NCBI RefSeq assembly: GCF_900156805.1
Contig: NZ_FTOQ01000007.1
Location: 115,381-179,380 of the forward strand
Source of the DNA: Roseivivax lentus
Lineage (GTDB): Bacteria > Pseudomonadota > Alphaproteobacteria > Rhodobacterales > Rhodobacteraceae
DNA length: 64,000 nt
Direction of reading: 5' to 3'
The position numbers were made by a program, and so were the translations under genes. The first letter of the stretch is position 1. Each line of letters opens with the position of its first letter. This document shows, piece after piece, positions 17,747-26,188 of the stretch. The notes beneath the pieces were generated by a model. That model did not search any database. It had not been told where the DNA came from and was given only the letters and a program-made list of their open reading frames with translations.

Positions 17747-18325
17747 TCACATCTGGTGATGTTCGCAGGTGACGTTCGGGTTGAACGGCATCAGGACGCC
17801 CATCGGGTTTTCCCGGAACAGCCAGACATGCTGGTCGAAATGGGGCATGAAGCCGTGGGCCTCGTCGCCCGGCGTGTTCGGATCGTCGGCCATGTGGTCC
17901 CAGCCGCGCCCGTTCAGCACAAGCTCCTCGGTCTTGCCCGATGTCTCCCAGGCCTCCTGGAAGACGAGGTTCTCCACGGCGACAAGCTCCATCGACCCGT
18001 CGGCCTGCGGCTCGTAGATCAGCACGGAAGGCCGCATCCAGTCGGTATGCGTGCCGTTCCCGTTCACCCGTGGCTCTGTCCCGGTGATTTCCAGCAGGGC
18101 GGGGTGGATGAAATGCATGCCCATGGCGCCAAGCTCGGCGGGCAAGCCTTCTCCGGCAGCCGACACGCAATGATTGTCCGGGGTAATGTAGCCCTCTGCC
18201 AGCGCGACCTCGATATCCTGGTATTTCGAGACCGCATCGCGCATCGCATCGAGGTCAACGTCCCCGGCCCATGCGCTCATCGGCAATGCAAGCGCCGCGA
18301 GGGCACACGAAAATGTCCACTTCAT
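17747..18325 (-). CDS. Conserved-looking secreted protein of unknown function
   Basis: A 192-residue protein with a signal peptide ending PMSAWAG. The mature part begins with a helical stretch (DLDAMRDAVSKYQDIEVALAEGY). A His/Asp/Cys-rich part follows, with DNHCVSAAGEG, GMHFIHPALLE, GTHTDWMRPSV, MPHFDQHVWLF and a final NVTCEHHQM. The two Cys could pair, and the many His suggest metal binding, but this is only a guess. The ATG at 18325 follows GGGAGGAT. The gene is divergent to a small heme-motif protein. I do not recognise a named family. Confidence 0.75.
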   Translation of the reverse strand: MKWTFSCALAALALPMSAWAGDVDLDAMRDAVSKYQDIEVALAEGYITPDNHCVSAAGEGLPAELGAMGMHFIHPALLEITGTEPRVNGNGTHTDWMRPSVLIYEPQADGSMELVAVENLVFQEAWETSGKTEELVLNGRGWDHMADDPNTPGDEAHGFMPHFDQHVWLFRENPMGVLMPFNPNVTCEHHQM

Positions 18326-18471
18326 TAAACTATCCTCCCTTGGCATCCAGACCGCGGCGCCTCCTCGGCCCGCGGGCTGTGAGCACGATAATCTTAGCAT
18401 AATTCGGCCCTCCCGGCTAAGTTTCTCGTCGCGTGCCGGCAGGGGGGCAGGGGGGCTCGGATGGGCAGGAG

Positions 18472-18846
18472 ATGAGGAAGCTTGGCGAATTGGCCGTCTG
18501 GTCCGTCCTGACGCTGACCCCGCAGCCCGCGCGGGCCGATGAGCTTGCGGCGCCCACTTGGGCGGATGTCTTCCCGATCTTCGAGCTGCGCTGCGTCAAT
18601 TGCCACGCGGAACACGGCGCGTCCAAAGGACTGCGCCTCGACAGCTACGCCGCGATCCTCGCCGGAAGCGACAGGGGGGCCGTGGTCCTGCCCGGCCTTG
18701 CTGCAAAAAGCGAGCTGATCCGTCGGCTGACGGGCGAAAGCGCACCGAGGATGCCGTTTCTGAGCACGCCCTTGCCGGACGAAGAGGTCGCATTGATCGT
18801 GCGATGGATCGACGGAGGTGCGCGGGAGGCACCTTCGGTAAAGTAA
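18472..18846 (+). CDS. Small c-type cytochrome-like exported protein
   Basis: A 124-residue protein with a signal peptide (to about ARADE) and one heme-binding CxxCH motif, RCVNCHAEHG, near residue 45. After it come LRLDSYAAILAGSDRGAVVLPG and PRMPFLSTPLPDEEVALIVRWIDGGA, the layout of the planctomycete-cytochrome-like domain in which a Met ligand follows the heme site (here Met in PRMPF). It probably carries electrons in the periplasm. The ATG follows GGAG at three to four bases. It stands alone, divergent to the secreted protein at 17747-18325. A donor or acceptor cannot be named. Confidence 0.75.
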   Translation: MRKLGELAVWSVLTLTPQPARADELAAPTWADVFPIFELRCVNCHAEHGASKGLRLDSYAAILAGSDRGAVVLPGLAAKSELIRRLTGESAPRMPFLSTPLPDEEVALIVRWIDGGAREAPSVK

Positions 18847-18943
18847 GGCAACGGCGCCTGCCGCGCCGAGCCGAAGGCGCTCATTTCGGGGAACGGGGCC
18901 AAGTGCGATTCCCTCACAAAAGCCGGATGCGCACGCCGCCTGC

Positions 18944-20995
18944 TCAGCCCGCTGTCCCGGTCTCCGGTTTGCGCCGAAGCTTGCGGGCCGGGCCCGCGCG
19001 CCGTCCTTCCACGCTGTAAAGCACCGTCGGGCCGATGCCTTTCAGCCGGGCGCGGCCCTGACGCTCATAGACGAATTCGGAACCGATGCGGTCGATCACG
19101 CCCTGGCTCACGCTGATCTTGCCCGGCTTGCCGGCTTCCTCGATGCGCGATGCCATGTTTACGGTCATGCCCCAGAGGTCATAGACGAAGCGCAGGTCTC
19201 CGACGACGCCGGCCACCAGCGGGCCGCTGTGAATGCCGATCCGGACCTGAAGCGGCCGTCCGATCCGCTGGCCGATCTGCCGGGTTTCGAACAGGACCTC
19301 GACGGCCGCATCCACCGCGACAGCGCAGTGATCGGCCATGTCCGACGTGACGCCAGAGACATACATGTAGCTGTCGCCCACCGTCTTGATCTTCTCGAGG
19401 TCGTATTTCTGGATCACCGCATCGAAGCGCCGGAACAGATCCCGCAACAGGCCAAGGGATTCCTCGGGCGGAACCGAGGCGGTGTATTCGGTGAAATCGA
19501 CGATATCGACGAACACGACGGTGGCATCGGTGACCTGGTCCACGATCTGGTCCGCGCCGCCGTTCATGCGCGCGGCGATCCGCTTCGGCAGGATGTTCTC
19601 GAGAAGCGCGCTTTTCTGTTCGACCGCCTCGGAGAGGTCGTTCTTCTGCGATTGGATCAGCTCGAAGGATCTCTCCAGCTCGAACAGGACGGAATTGTAG
19701 AAAAGCCCGATCTGGCCGACCTCGGTGAAGGGCGATTGCGGCGCGCGGGTCGACAGGTCCCGGTCGCGGGCCTGCCGCTGCATCACCTCGAAAAGCTCGT
19801 TCAGGTCGGTATTCGCCCCGTGCTCACCCACATTCAGCCCGATCGATTCCACGTGCTGGGTGACCCGCAGCGGCATCACCCGGTCGATGGCGAAAAGGAT
19901 GCCCAGCGGCAGGGCGAAGGCGAAGAGGATCAGCACCGCCACGCCCAGAAGCTGCGCGGTCAGCTGCGACAGGAACGAGGCCGCAAGCACGTCCCCGCCG
20001 AAGAACGCGACCGCCAGGACGCCCCAGAGACCGGCCATGAAATGCACGGGCACGGCGCCCACCACATCGTCGATGCGGAACCGCTCGAGCAGACGGTCGC
20101 CGAAGATCGCGATGAGCGCGCCGACGCCGCCGATCATCACCGCCTCGCGCACCGAGACGACATCGCAGCTTGCGGTGATCGAGACGAGCCCCGCGAGGCC
20201 GCCATTCATGGCGTAGAACACGCTCGCCTTCTTCTCGAGGATCCAGGTCACGCAGAGGCCGGTCAGCACGCCGCTCGCCCCGCTGGCAATCGTGTTCAGC
20301 AGAAGGCGCGGAACGGCATCGGTCAGGCCGAAGGCGCTTCCCCCGTTGAAGCCGAACCAGCCGAACCAGATCAGCAGCACGCCCAGCATTGTCAGGGGCA
20401 GGTTGGAGCCGTTGAAGCGGCGCGCCTGACCGGAGTCGAGAAAGCGCCCCTCGCGCGGGCCGATCACGATGATCGCAGCCAGCGCGATGCCGCCGCCCAC
20501 CGCATGCACGACGCCGGAGCCCGCGAAATCGTGGTATCCCAGCCGGCCGAGCCAACCGGCCGCACCGCCATCCGGGGCGTCGGCCCAGGCCCAGTGGCCG
20601 AAGATCGGATAGATCAGCGCGACGGTCAGCGCGGTGATGACGAGATAGGCGTGAAACGCGCAGCGTTCGGCGACGGCGCCGGACAGGATGGTCGCCGCGG
20701 TGCCGCAGAAAACCAGCTGGAACAGGAAGAAGGCATAGGCGCTGGCGTCGCCGAGACCGTCGAAGGCGAAGCCCGAGGTTCCGATCACGCCGCCATAGCT
20801 TTGACCGTACATGAGGCCGTAGCCCAGCAGCCAGAACAGCATCACCGAAAGCGCGAAATCCGAGATGTTCTTGATGGCGACGCTGATATTGTTCTTGGCG
20901 CGGGTGATCCCCGCCTCGACGCACATGAAACCGGCCTGCATCATGAAGACGAGCGCGGTGCAGATCAGCACCCAGACAAGGTCAACCTGACTCAT
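18944..20995 (-). CDS. Ammonium transporter fused to a class III adenylate cyclase
   Basis: A 683-residue fusion. Residues 1-385 are an Amt channel. Asp156 lies in DFAGSGVVH, and the twin pore histidines are His164 and His318 (VPVHFMAGLWG). WFGWFGFNGGSAF (210-222) and the FQLVFCG segment near 93 also match. A linker with helical parts (400-480, ending ENILPKRIAARM) leads to a cyclase domain (490-665). That domain has the metal Asps 497 and 541, the adenine-selecting Lys537 and Asp606, and the transition-state Asn613 and Arg617. Every catalytic residue is present, so it should make cAMP. The ATG at 20995 gives the normal Amt N-terminus (MSQVDLVWV). It is divergent to a Popeye-like protein. Ammonium sensing is inferred. 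Confidence 0.92.
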   Translation of the reverse strand: MSQVDLVWVLICTALVFMMQAGFMCVEAGITRAKNNISVAIKNISDFALSVMLFWLLGYGLMYGQSYGGVIGTSGFAFDGLGDASAYAFFLFQLVFCGTAATILSGAVAERCAFHAYLVITALTVALIYPIFGHWAWADAPDGGAAGWLGRLGYHDFAGSGVVHAVGGGIALAAIIVIGPREGRFLDSGQARRFNGSNLPLTMLGVLLIWFGWFGFNGGSAFGLTDAVPRLLLNTIASGASGVLTGLCVTWILEKKASVFYAMNGGLAGLVSITASCDVVSVREAVMIGGVGALIAIFGDRLLERFRIDDVVGAVPVHFMAGLWGVLAVAFFGGDVLAASFLSQLTAQLLGVAVLILFAFALPLGILFAIDRVMPLRVTQHVESIGLNVGEHGANTDLNELFEVMQRQARDRDLSTRAPQSPFTEVGQIGLFYNSVLFELERSFELIQSQKNDLSEAVEQKSALLENILPKRIAARMNGGADQIVDQVTDATVVFVDIVDFTEYTASVPPEESLGLLRDLFRRFDAVIQKYDLEKIKTVGDSYMYVSGVTSDMADHCAVAVDAAVEVLFETRQIGQRIGRPLQVRIGIHSGPLVAGVVGDLRFVYDLWGMTVNMASRIEEAGKPGKISVSQGVIDRIGSEFVYERQGRARLKGIGPTVLYSVEGRRAGPARKLRRKPETGTAG

Positions 20996-21120
20996 GCAAA
21001 GGCGCCCCGATATCGGCCGCAATGGACTGGCAAAAAACGGGCGCAATCATCAATGAAGCCTTGGCCAAACAGGAACGGAGAAATTTCCGTTGAGAAATTG
21101 GTATCCGATGAAAGCCCGTT

Positions 21121-21154
21121 TTCACAATCGGCAAATGTGATTTCGGTCTGTGAT
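21121..21154. promoter_or_regulatory. Cluster of TGTGA half-sites in the cyclase/Popeye divergent region
   Basis: TCACA (21122-21126), nine bases, then TGTGAT (21136-21141), then another TGTGAT (21149-21154). TGTGA is the CRP half-site, but the arms are not in the standard order (TGTGA-N6-TCACA), so binding by a CRP-type factor is only a possibility. It is worth noting between two genes linked to cyclic nucleotides. Confidence 0.25.
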
Positions 21155-21405
21155 ACATGGAGTGTGCGGCTGCGACAGACCGACGCCTGCAAAATATCGC
21201 TGACCGGGCAATGGTTTACGGATGGGCTTTGCCGCGTCCGACCGCAGATGCGGCCTTGCGTCGGTCCCGCCTAGCCGTTCAAATGGTGCGCTTGACGTCG
21301 GGGCGCCGGCGGCTTCTGCCTGCACCGGACACATGCCCGGACGGGGCAGGACTTGCGCGTCGGGTTTCGGCCCTCAAAGCGATATCGAAGGAGCATCTCG
21401 AAGAG

Positions 21406-22104
21406 ATGGAAATGGTTCAACAAGTGATAAGTCCGAGTTCGCTTCTCATTATCGGCGCCGTCGGCACCTATGTGATCGGCTTTCTGTGCCGCGATCAGCT
21501 CTACATCCGGACGCTCATCGTGATCGGCAGCGTGTTCTACGCGATCTATTACTGGACGGTGCCCGCAGAGCCGCTCTGGGAGGCGATGATCGGCACCACG
21601 CTTATCGGCGCGGCCAGTCTGCAAGGGGCCATCCAGATCGTCTGGAGCCGCACGATGATCTCCGCCCCGCGCGGCACCCGGCACGTTCTCGAACGCCTGG
21701 GATATATCGAGCCGGGCCTCTTCCGTCACCTGATGCGTCTGGGCGAGCGGCAAACGATCCGGGAAGCGACCGAACTCGTGACCGAGGGCGTGCGGCCCGA
21801 CAGCCTGTGGCTGCTGCTCGATGGGGACCTCATGTTGAACCGGCACGGTCAGGCCCCGACCCAAATCACCGGCCCCTGCTTTATCGGTGAGGTCGCATGG
21901 CTGCAGGGCGGTGGCGCCTCGGCGACCGTCACCGTTAATCCGGGGGCGGACGTGGTGCGCTGGCGGCATGACAGCTTGAACCGGGGCCTGCGCCGGAACC
22001 ATCGCCTCGAACTCGCGCTCGAAGCCCTGATCGCCCGGGATCTCGCATCCAAGCTGTCCAGGAGCGCGCCGATAGATGCGGCGCCGCGGAGTGTCTCGGC
22101 CTGA
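21406..22104 (+). CDS. Popeye-like membrane protein with cyclic-nucleotide-binding fold
   Basis: A 232-residue protein. Three membrane segments lie at about 9-28, 33-51 and 57-79. A cNMP-binding-like beta-roll follows (about 105-205), with PDSLWLLLDGDLML, GPCFIGEVAWLQGGG and SATVTVNPG. The layout is that of Popeye-domain proteins, which bind cAMP in animals and occur in bacteria. In the phosphate cassette GEVAWL...ASATV the usual Arg is replaced by Ala or Ser, so ligand binding may differ from CRP. GGAG lies 12 bases before the ATG at 21406. It is divergent to the Amt-cyclase gene, about 410 bases apart, and could be its effector (inference). Confidence 0.7.
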   Translation: MEMVQQVISPSSLLIIGAVGTYVIGFLCRDQLYIRTLIVIGSVFYAIYYWTVPAEPLWEAMIGTTLIGAASLQGAIQIVWSRTMISAPRGTRHVLERLGYIEPGLFRHLMRLGERQTIREATELVTEGVRPDSLWLLLDGDLMLNRHGQAPTQITGPCFIGEVAWLQGGGASATVTVNPGADVVRWRHDSLNRGLRRNHRLELALEALIARDLASKLSRSAPIDAAPRSVSA

Positions 22105-22239
22105 TCGCGCGCGGTGCGCCCCGCTTTCAGAACCTGGCCTCGATCTGCGTCGGCTGAGGCCTTCTCCGCCGGTTTTCGCCCGAGAACTTTCGTAATAGGG
22201 CCGCCGATCTTAGGTCTGTCCTCCCGAAAGGAGGTCCGT

Positions 22240-22383
22240 TTGGACGGAGAACGCGATCAAGCTTCCGCGCCTATTGGCGCGCAGGTCTCGGAAAGACACC
22301 TCGCATCCAGCGACACGCTGCCACCCGACGTCATCGACATGCTCGAGCACGCGATGCCGCAGCGCGGCTCTGGTGTTCAGTAA
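22240..22383 (+). CDS. Possible small protein behind a sequestered ribosome binding site
   Basis: A TTG-initiated frame of 47 codons (LDGERDQASAPIGAQ at the start, MLEHAMPQRGSGVQ at the end). AAAGGAGG at 22227-22234 lies five bases before the TTG, the best Shine-Dalgarno match I noticed in the window. GGAGG pairs with CCTCC at 22220-22224 across CGAAA, so the site could be folded away. No family is recognised. The frame is polar and has no signal peptide. It may be a real small gene, a leader peptide or chance. Confidence 0.25.
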   Translation: MDGERDQASAPIGAQVSERHLASSDTLPPDVIDMLEHAMPQRGSGVQ

Positions 22384-22656
22384 CGAGACGCCGCTCGACG
22401 CGAACCATATCCTGCGCGCCTTTGTCTCTGGAGCGTGCGGGACTTCCACGGCACCCGTGCAGCGCACCCGGAAACACCCGGAAGCGCACATTCGGGAGGC
22501 GCAACTGGTCTTGCCGATCAAGCACCGCAGCACGGTGAAGGGCGGTAAGGACCCCGCGCCATGCTTCGGCCCGCCGCGTCATGGGCAGATTGGCGGCCTG
22601 AGCCCCATCGGCGACGGCGTCTGGCTGGGGGGCGGCGTCGGATTCCGATGAGAAAC

Positions 22657-22690
22657 CGACCTGACCTCTGATCGCTCAGCGGTCAGGTCG
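22657..22690 (-). terminator. Hairpin downstream of the rhodanese gene
   Basis: CGACCTGACC (22657-22666) and GGTCAGGTCG (22681-22690) pair perfectly. Inside, CTGA and TCAG pair across TCGC, giving a long stem with one mismatch. It lies about 80 bases beyond the rhodanese stop in the direction of transcription. No long T-run follows. Confidence 0.5.
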
Positions 22691-22771
22691 ATCTGCGTCC
22701 GTCAGGCGGGTCGGTTTCCATGTCAGGACCCGCACCGGATATGCTCTGCGAGGGGCGCGGCGGGCGCCGCC

Positions 22772-23702
22772 TCAGAACCGGATCTTTTGCTCGGCCTCGC
22801 GGCCCGAATGGGTCCAGTCCGCCATCGAGCCGTCATAGAGCAGCGCCTCGTCGTTGCCGAGAAGCTCGTGACTGACGAACCAGCCGATGCTCGCCAGGTG
22901 TCCTGTGTTGCAGAAGTTGACCTGAGGCCCCGAGACGGGAATGCCGGCCGCTTGATAAAGCTTGCCGAGCGCGCCGGTGTCGCGGAACGCGCCTTCTGCA
23001 TTCGTCGTGATCCAGGTATGCGGCAGGTTCTTCGCGCCCGGCAGGGTTCCGGCTTCCGTTGCCGCGCCCGACTTGCTCAACCCGAGATGAAAATCATCCG
23101 TGCGATTGTCGACGAGCAATGCGCCCCGGGGCCGCCAACCCCTCGACAACCTCGGCGGACAGCAGCATTTCGGGACGGGGCATCGCGACAAAGTCTTCTT
23201 CGTCAACGTCCACGGCGCCCGCCTGCAGGGGGTTCCGGGGCTTCTTGTCCGCGTCGAGAACCGCGACATAGGCCGCCATTCCACCGTTCAGGATGGAAAC
23301 CTCGTCATGGCCCAGATAATTCATCGTCCAGTAGATGCGCGTCGCCGCACCCATGTCCGACGATGACGTGCCGGCGGGGATCAGGACGACATGATCGTCA
23401 TTGGAAATGCCGATCTCTCCCAAATGCTCGGCGATCAGATCATGGTCTCTGACAAGACCGCGCACCGCACCGACCTTCGTCCGCCATTCGTCCTCCAGCC
23501 CGCCATATTGCGTGTGGACGGCCCCCGGAATGTGCGCTTCGAGGTAGGAGGGCTTCGGACGCAGATCGACGAAAACGACGTCTTCGGCGTCCAGATTGGC
23601 CTTGACCCAGTCCACGTCGACGAGGGGGTCCGCTGCAAATGCCGCGGACGCCGACAGCAACACGCACGCCGCAACGGACAGCCTGAGAAAAGAATGCATC
23701 AC
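22772..23702 (-). pseudogene. Periplasmic rhodanese-type sulfurtransferase, frameshifted
   Basis: Two overlapping frames together encode one two-domain thiosulfate/3-mercaptopyruvate sulfurtransferase of about 310 residues. The N-terminal part (MMHSFLRL..., signal peptide to AFAAD, then VVFVDLRPKPSYLEAHIPGA) runs in one frame to about 23124. The C-terminal part (ALLVDNRTDDFHLGLSKSG, active-site loop VNFCNTGHLAS, YDGSMADWTHSG) continues in another. The shift falls in CCCCGGGG at 23124-23131, and removing one G restores the reading frame. This is either a real one-base insertion that kills the gene or a sequencing error in a short homopolymer pair. The catalytic Cys would be lost in the truncated product. 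Confidence 0.85.
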
Positions 23703-23904
23703 GTCCTCCTCCTGAAACGGTGGCTGTCAGCGGCGACGCTCGCCGATCATCCGCCGAAGACGCGCGCGCTGAACACCCACGCGGATTGTGCCCATTCTCG
23801 GCACCGGGGGCGTTGATGAAGATCAAGTCACGGGACCTCTGGGCAGAAGGCAGGGTGTCTTGCGTGCCAGTCTTGGAGCGCGGACGCGACAGCGCTCTCC
23901 GGGA

Positions 23905-24801
23905 TCAGTTTCCCAAGCGGTCCCTCAGGAAGTCGATCATGGCGCGCACCTTGCGGGGCAGGAATGCGCGGCTGGGGTAAAGCGCGAAGGCGCCGGTATC
24001 GAAGTCGGTCGCGGTGGCGTCGTGATCGGGGAAGAGGTCGACCAGACGGCCCGCAGAGAGGTCGCGCCCCACGAGCCAGTCGGCCAGCAGGACGGGCCCC
24101 AATCCGTCGAGCGCCGCCCGGCGCAGCGACAGCGCGTTGGCGATGATCGTGCGCCCGGAAACCGGCACCTCGAAGGGCGTCCCGCCCGGCCGCCGAAACC
24201 GCCAGCGGGTGCGGAATTCCGGCAACGCGAAGCGCAGGCAATCATGCGCCGCCAGGTCTTCCGGCTTGCGGACCGGCGGATGCGTCGCGACGTAGCCGGG
24301 CGACACGCAGACCACATACCGGGTCGTCAGAAGCCGCGTGCTGATGAGGTCGCCGGCCGGGGCTGCCCCCAGCCGGATGGCGAGATCGACGGCATTGGCG
24401 GCGATGTCGAGATTTGCATCCGTCGGCAGAAGCTCCACCGACACGTCCGGGTAAAGCGCATGGAACGCGCCCAGATGGGGCACGATGCATTCATGCGCAA
24501 AGGCGACCGAGGCGGTCATCCTGAGCGTGCCCGAAGGCGCGCGCTGCGCCTGCGTCGCGGCCTCGCGCGCGGCGTCCAGCTCCTCGAGAAGGGGGGCAAT
24601 ACGGCGCAGGTAAATCTCGCCCTCTTCGGTGACGGTCAGCGAGCGGGTGGTGCGGCGAAAGAGGCGCAGCCCGAGTGCGGCTTCGGCCGCGGCCACGGCG
24701 CGCGAGACCGAGGACGGATCGACATTCAGCACGCGCGCGGCGGCGGCGAAGCTGCCCTGTTGCGCGACCAGCGAGACCGTTCGCAGAAGTTCGGTGTCCA
24801 T
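23905..24801 (-). CDS. LysR-family regulator, divergent to an SDR
   Basis: A 298-residue LysR-type regulator. The helix-turn-helix is at about 18-38 (AAARVLNVDPSSVSRAVAAAE), followed by LGLRLFRRTTRSLTVTEEG and the linker helix. The effector domain holds DVSVELLPTDANLDIAANAVDLAIRLG, the usual ligand-pocket start. It begins 101 bases from the ATG of a divergent short-chain dehydrogenase gene, a classic layout in which the regulator controls its neighbour. The ligand is unknown. Confidence 0.92.
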   Translation of the reverse strand: MDTELLRTVSLVAQQGSFAAAARVLNVDPSSVSRAVAAAEAALGLRLFRRTTRSLTVTEEGEIYLRRIAPLLEELDAAREAATQAQRAPSGTLRMTASVAFAHECIVPHLGAFHALYPDVSVELLPTDANLDIAANAVDLAIRLGAAPAGDLISTRLLTTRYVVCVSPGYVATHPPVRKPEDLAAHDCLRFALPEFRTRWRFRRPGGTPFEVPVSGRTIIANALSLRRAALDGLGPVLLADWLVGRDLSAGRLVDLFPDHDATATDFDTGAFALYPSRAFLPRKVRAMIDFLRDRLGN

Positions 24802-24802
24802 T

Positions 24803-24819
24803 CATGCAGGATGCGCATG
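24803..24819. promoter_or_regulatory. Candidate LysR operator
   Basis: CATGC and GCATG arms separated by seven bases lie directly upstream of the LysR start, in the 101-base gap shared with the divergent dehydrogenase gene. The size is close to LysR-type boxes. Assignment is by symmetry and position only. Confidence 0.3.
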
Positions 24820-24902
24820 ACTATACTGCTCATCAAGTTATTTTTCGGCGCAGATCGCATGGGTAAGTGAAGGTCATCGCTTCAACACAAAGGATGAATC
24901 CC

Positions 24903-25628
24903 ATGAACTTCGAAAACACCATCGCCCTTGTCACCGGGGCCAATCGCGGCGTCGGTCGCGTCTATGTTGCCGAGCTGCTCGCCCGCGGCGCCGCCAAGGT
25001 CTATGCCGCCGCGCGCAATCCCGACAGCCTCGCCGCCACCGTCGCGCTCGATTCGGCCCGCGTCGTGCCGCTTCGGCTGGACGTGACCCGGGCAGACGAG
25101 ATCGCCGCAGCGGTCCGCACGGCCTCCGACGTCACGCTGCTCGTCAACAACGCGGGCGCGCTCAGCTTCGGCGGCGCGCTGGAGGTGGGCCAGGACGCGA
25201 TCGACCGCGACATGGCCGTGAACCACGGCGGCCTGCGCGACGTGACCCGCGCCTTCACGCCGGTGCTCGAGGCCAACGGCGGCGGCACATTCGTCAACAT
25301 GCTGACGCTGCTCTCGTTCGTCAGCGCGCCGGGCTTCTCGGCCTACAACGCCTCCAAGGCGGCGGCCTGGTCGATGTCGATGTCGCTGCGCGCCTATCTG
25401 CGGCCCAAGGGCATCGCGGTCGTCAACGCCTTCCCGGCCGGGATCGACACCGACATGCTGGCCGGGATCGAGGCGTCCAAGGATACCCCCGAGGCCGTCG
25501 TGCGCGACGTGCTCGACGCGGTCGCGGCCGGGGAGGAAGACGTCTATCCGGCCTCGGCGGCTGACATCTTCGCGGGCTGGCGCGCGGATCCCAAGCAGGT
25601 CGAGGCCGCCTTCGCCGCCATGATGTGA
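24903..25628 (+). CDS. Short-chain dehydrogenase/reductase
   Basis: A 241-residue classical SDR of the SDR family oxidoreductases. It has the nucleotide loop TGANRGVG (about 10-17), LDVTRADE after strand 3, NNAG (about 83-86), and the catalytic YNASKAA (Tyr about 153, Lys about 157). Arg in AAARNPDSL after strand 2 suggests NADP use. It lacks any signal or membrane segment. The ATG at 24903 lies eight bases after AGGA; the ATG at 24894 is too close to that site. Divergent LysR control is likely. The substrate cannot be inferred. Confidence 0.92.
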   Translation: MNFENTIALVTGANRGVGRVYVAELLARGAAKVYAAARNPDSLAATVALDSARVVPLRLDVTRADEIAAAVRTASDVTLLVNNAGALSFGGALEVGQDAIDRDMAVNHGGLRDVTRAFTPVLEANGGGTFVNMLTLLSFVSAPGFSAYNASKAAAWSMSMSLRAYLRPKGIAVVNAFPAGIDTDMLAGIEASKDTPEAVVRDVLDAVAAGEEDVYPASAADIFAGWRADPKQVEAAFAAMM

Positions 25629-26188
25629 TCCCGGCGGCCGGGGCCTCAGGCTCTGACCGCGCGGCTCCGGCGTTCACCGGGGCCGCTATCCTGCAACGGC
25701 CAGGACGGTTCGGGCCGGTCCGGGGTCCGGCCATTTAAATCCTCAGCAATACGCGAAGATGGAAGGCCGGTGAAAGATAGGGGTCGCTATCGCAATTCGC
25801 GGCGCATCTCGACACGGCGACGATGTCGACGCGGGTCATGAGGAGGTCTTTCAGTCCGATCATCGTCCAAGCCCTTGGGGCTCCGTGCCCAGCCTGTGTT
25901 TTACTCGGGAACCTGTCCAGAATGAGAGGATATTGTGGCCATTTTGGAAACAATGAAGAGGCGCGAATAACCGGGATCGCCAATCCGCGGGCGAGGGACG
26001 CGGTTTCCAAGCTTACCTTCGGCATGGGGCGATCATCAATGACCCTCGGGAGCGGGCCGCAGCGGTCCTGCGTGTCGGATGCCGCGAGGGGCAGGTCCGA
26101 GCCCATAGCGACGGATCCTGCGCAAGGCTCCAACGTCTTCTTTGGTGGGATGCTGGCAAAGTGCATTCCATAATGGCAGGGTCCTCAA
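25629..26188. other. Intergenic stretch, no gene recognised
   Basis: About 560 bases. Open frames exist on both strands (for example the - strand from about 26166 to 25735), but their products are rich in scattered Cys, Arg and Pro and match no family. No clear terminator follows the dehydrogenase gene. A decayed gene cannot be excluded. Confidence 0.4.

Larger units (their letters stand above)
22105..22771. other. Stretch with little coding signal
   Basis: About 670 bases between the Popeye-like gene and the 3' end of the broken rhodanese gene. It contains the possible 47-residue frame at 22240 with a striking ribosome binding site, and the hairpin at 22657-22690. The other frames resemble nothing known; a decayed gene is possible. 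Confidence 0.4.

Noticed and set aside
19229..21274. 681-codon open frame on the + strand
   Set aside because: Antisense to the Amt-cyclase fusion; composition is typical of a mirror frame (many His, Arg, Asp and Gln in no pattern).
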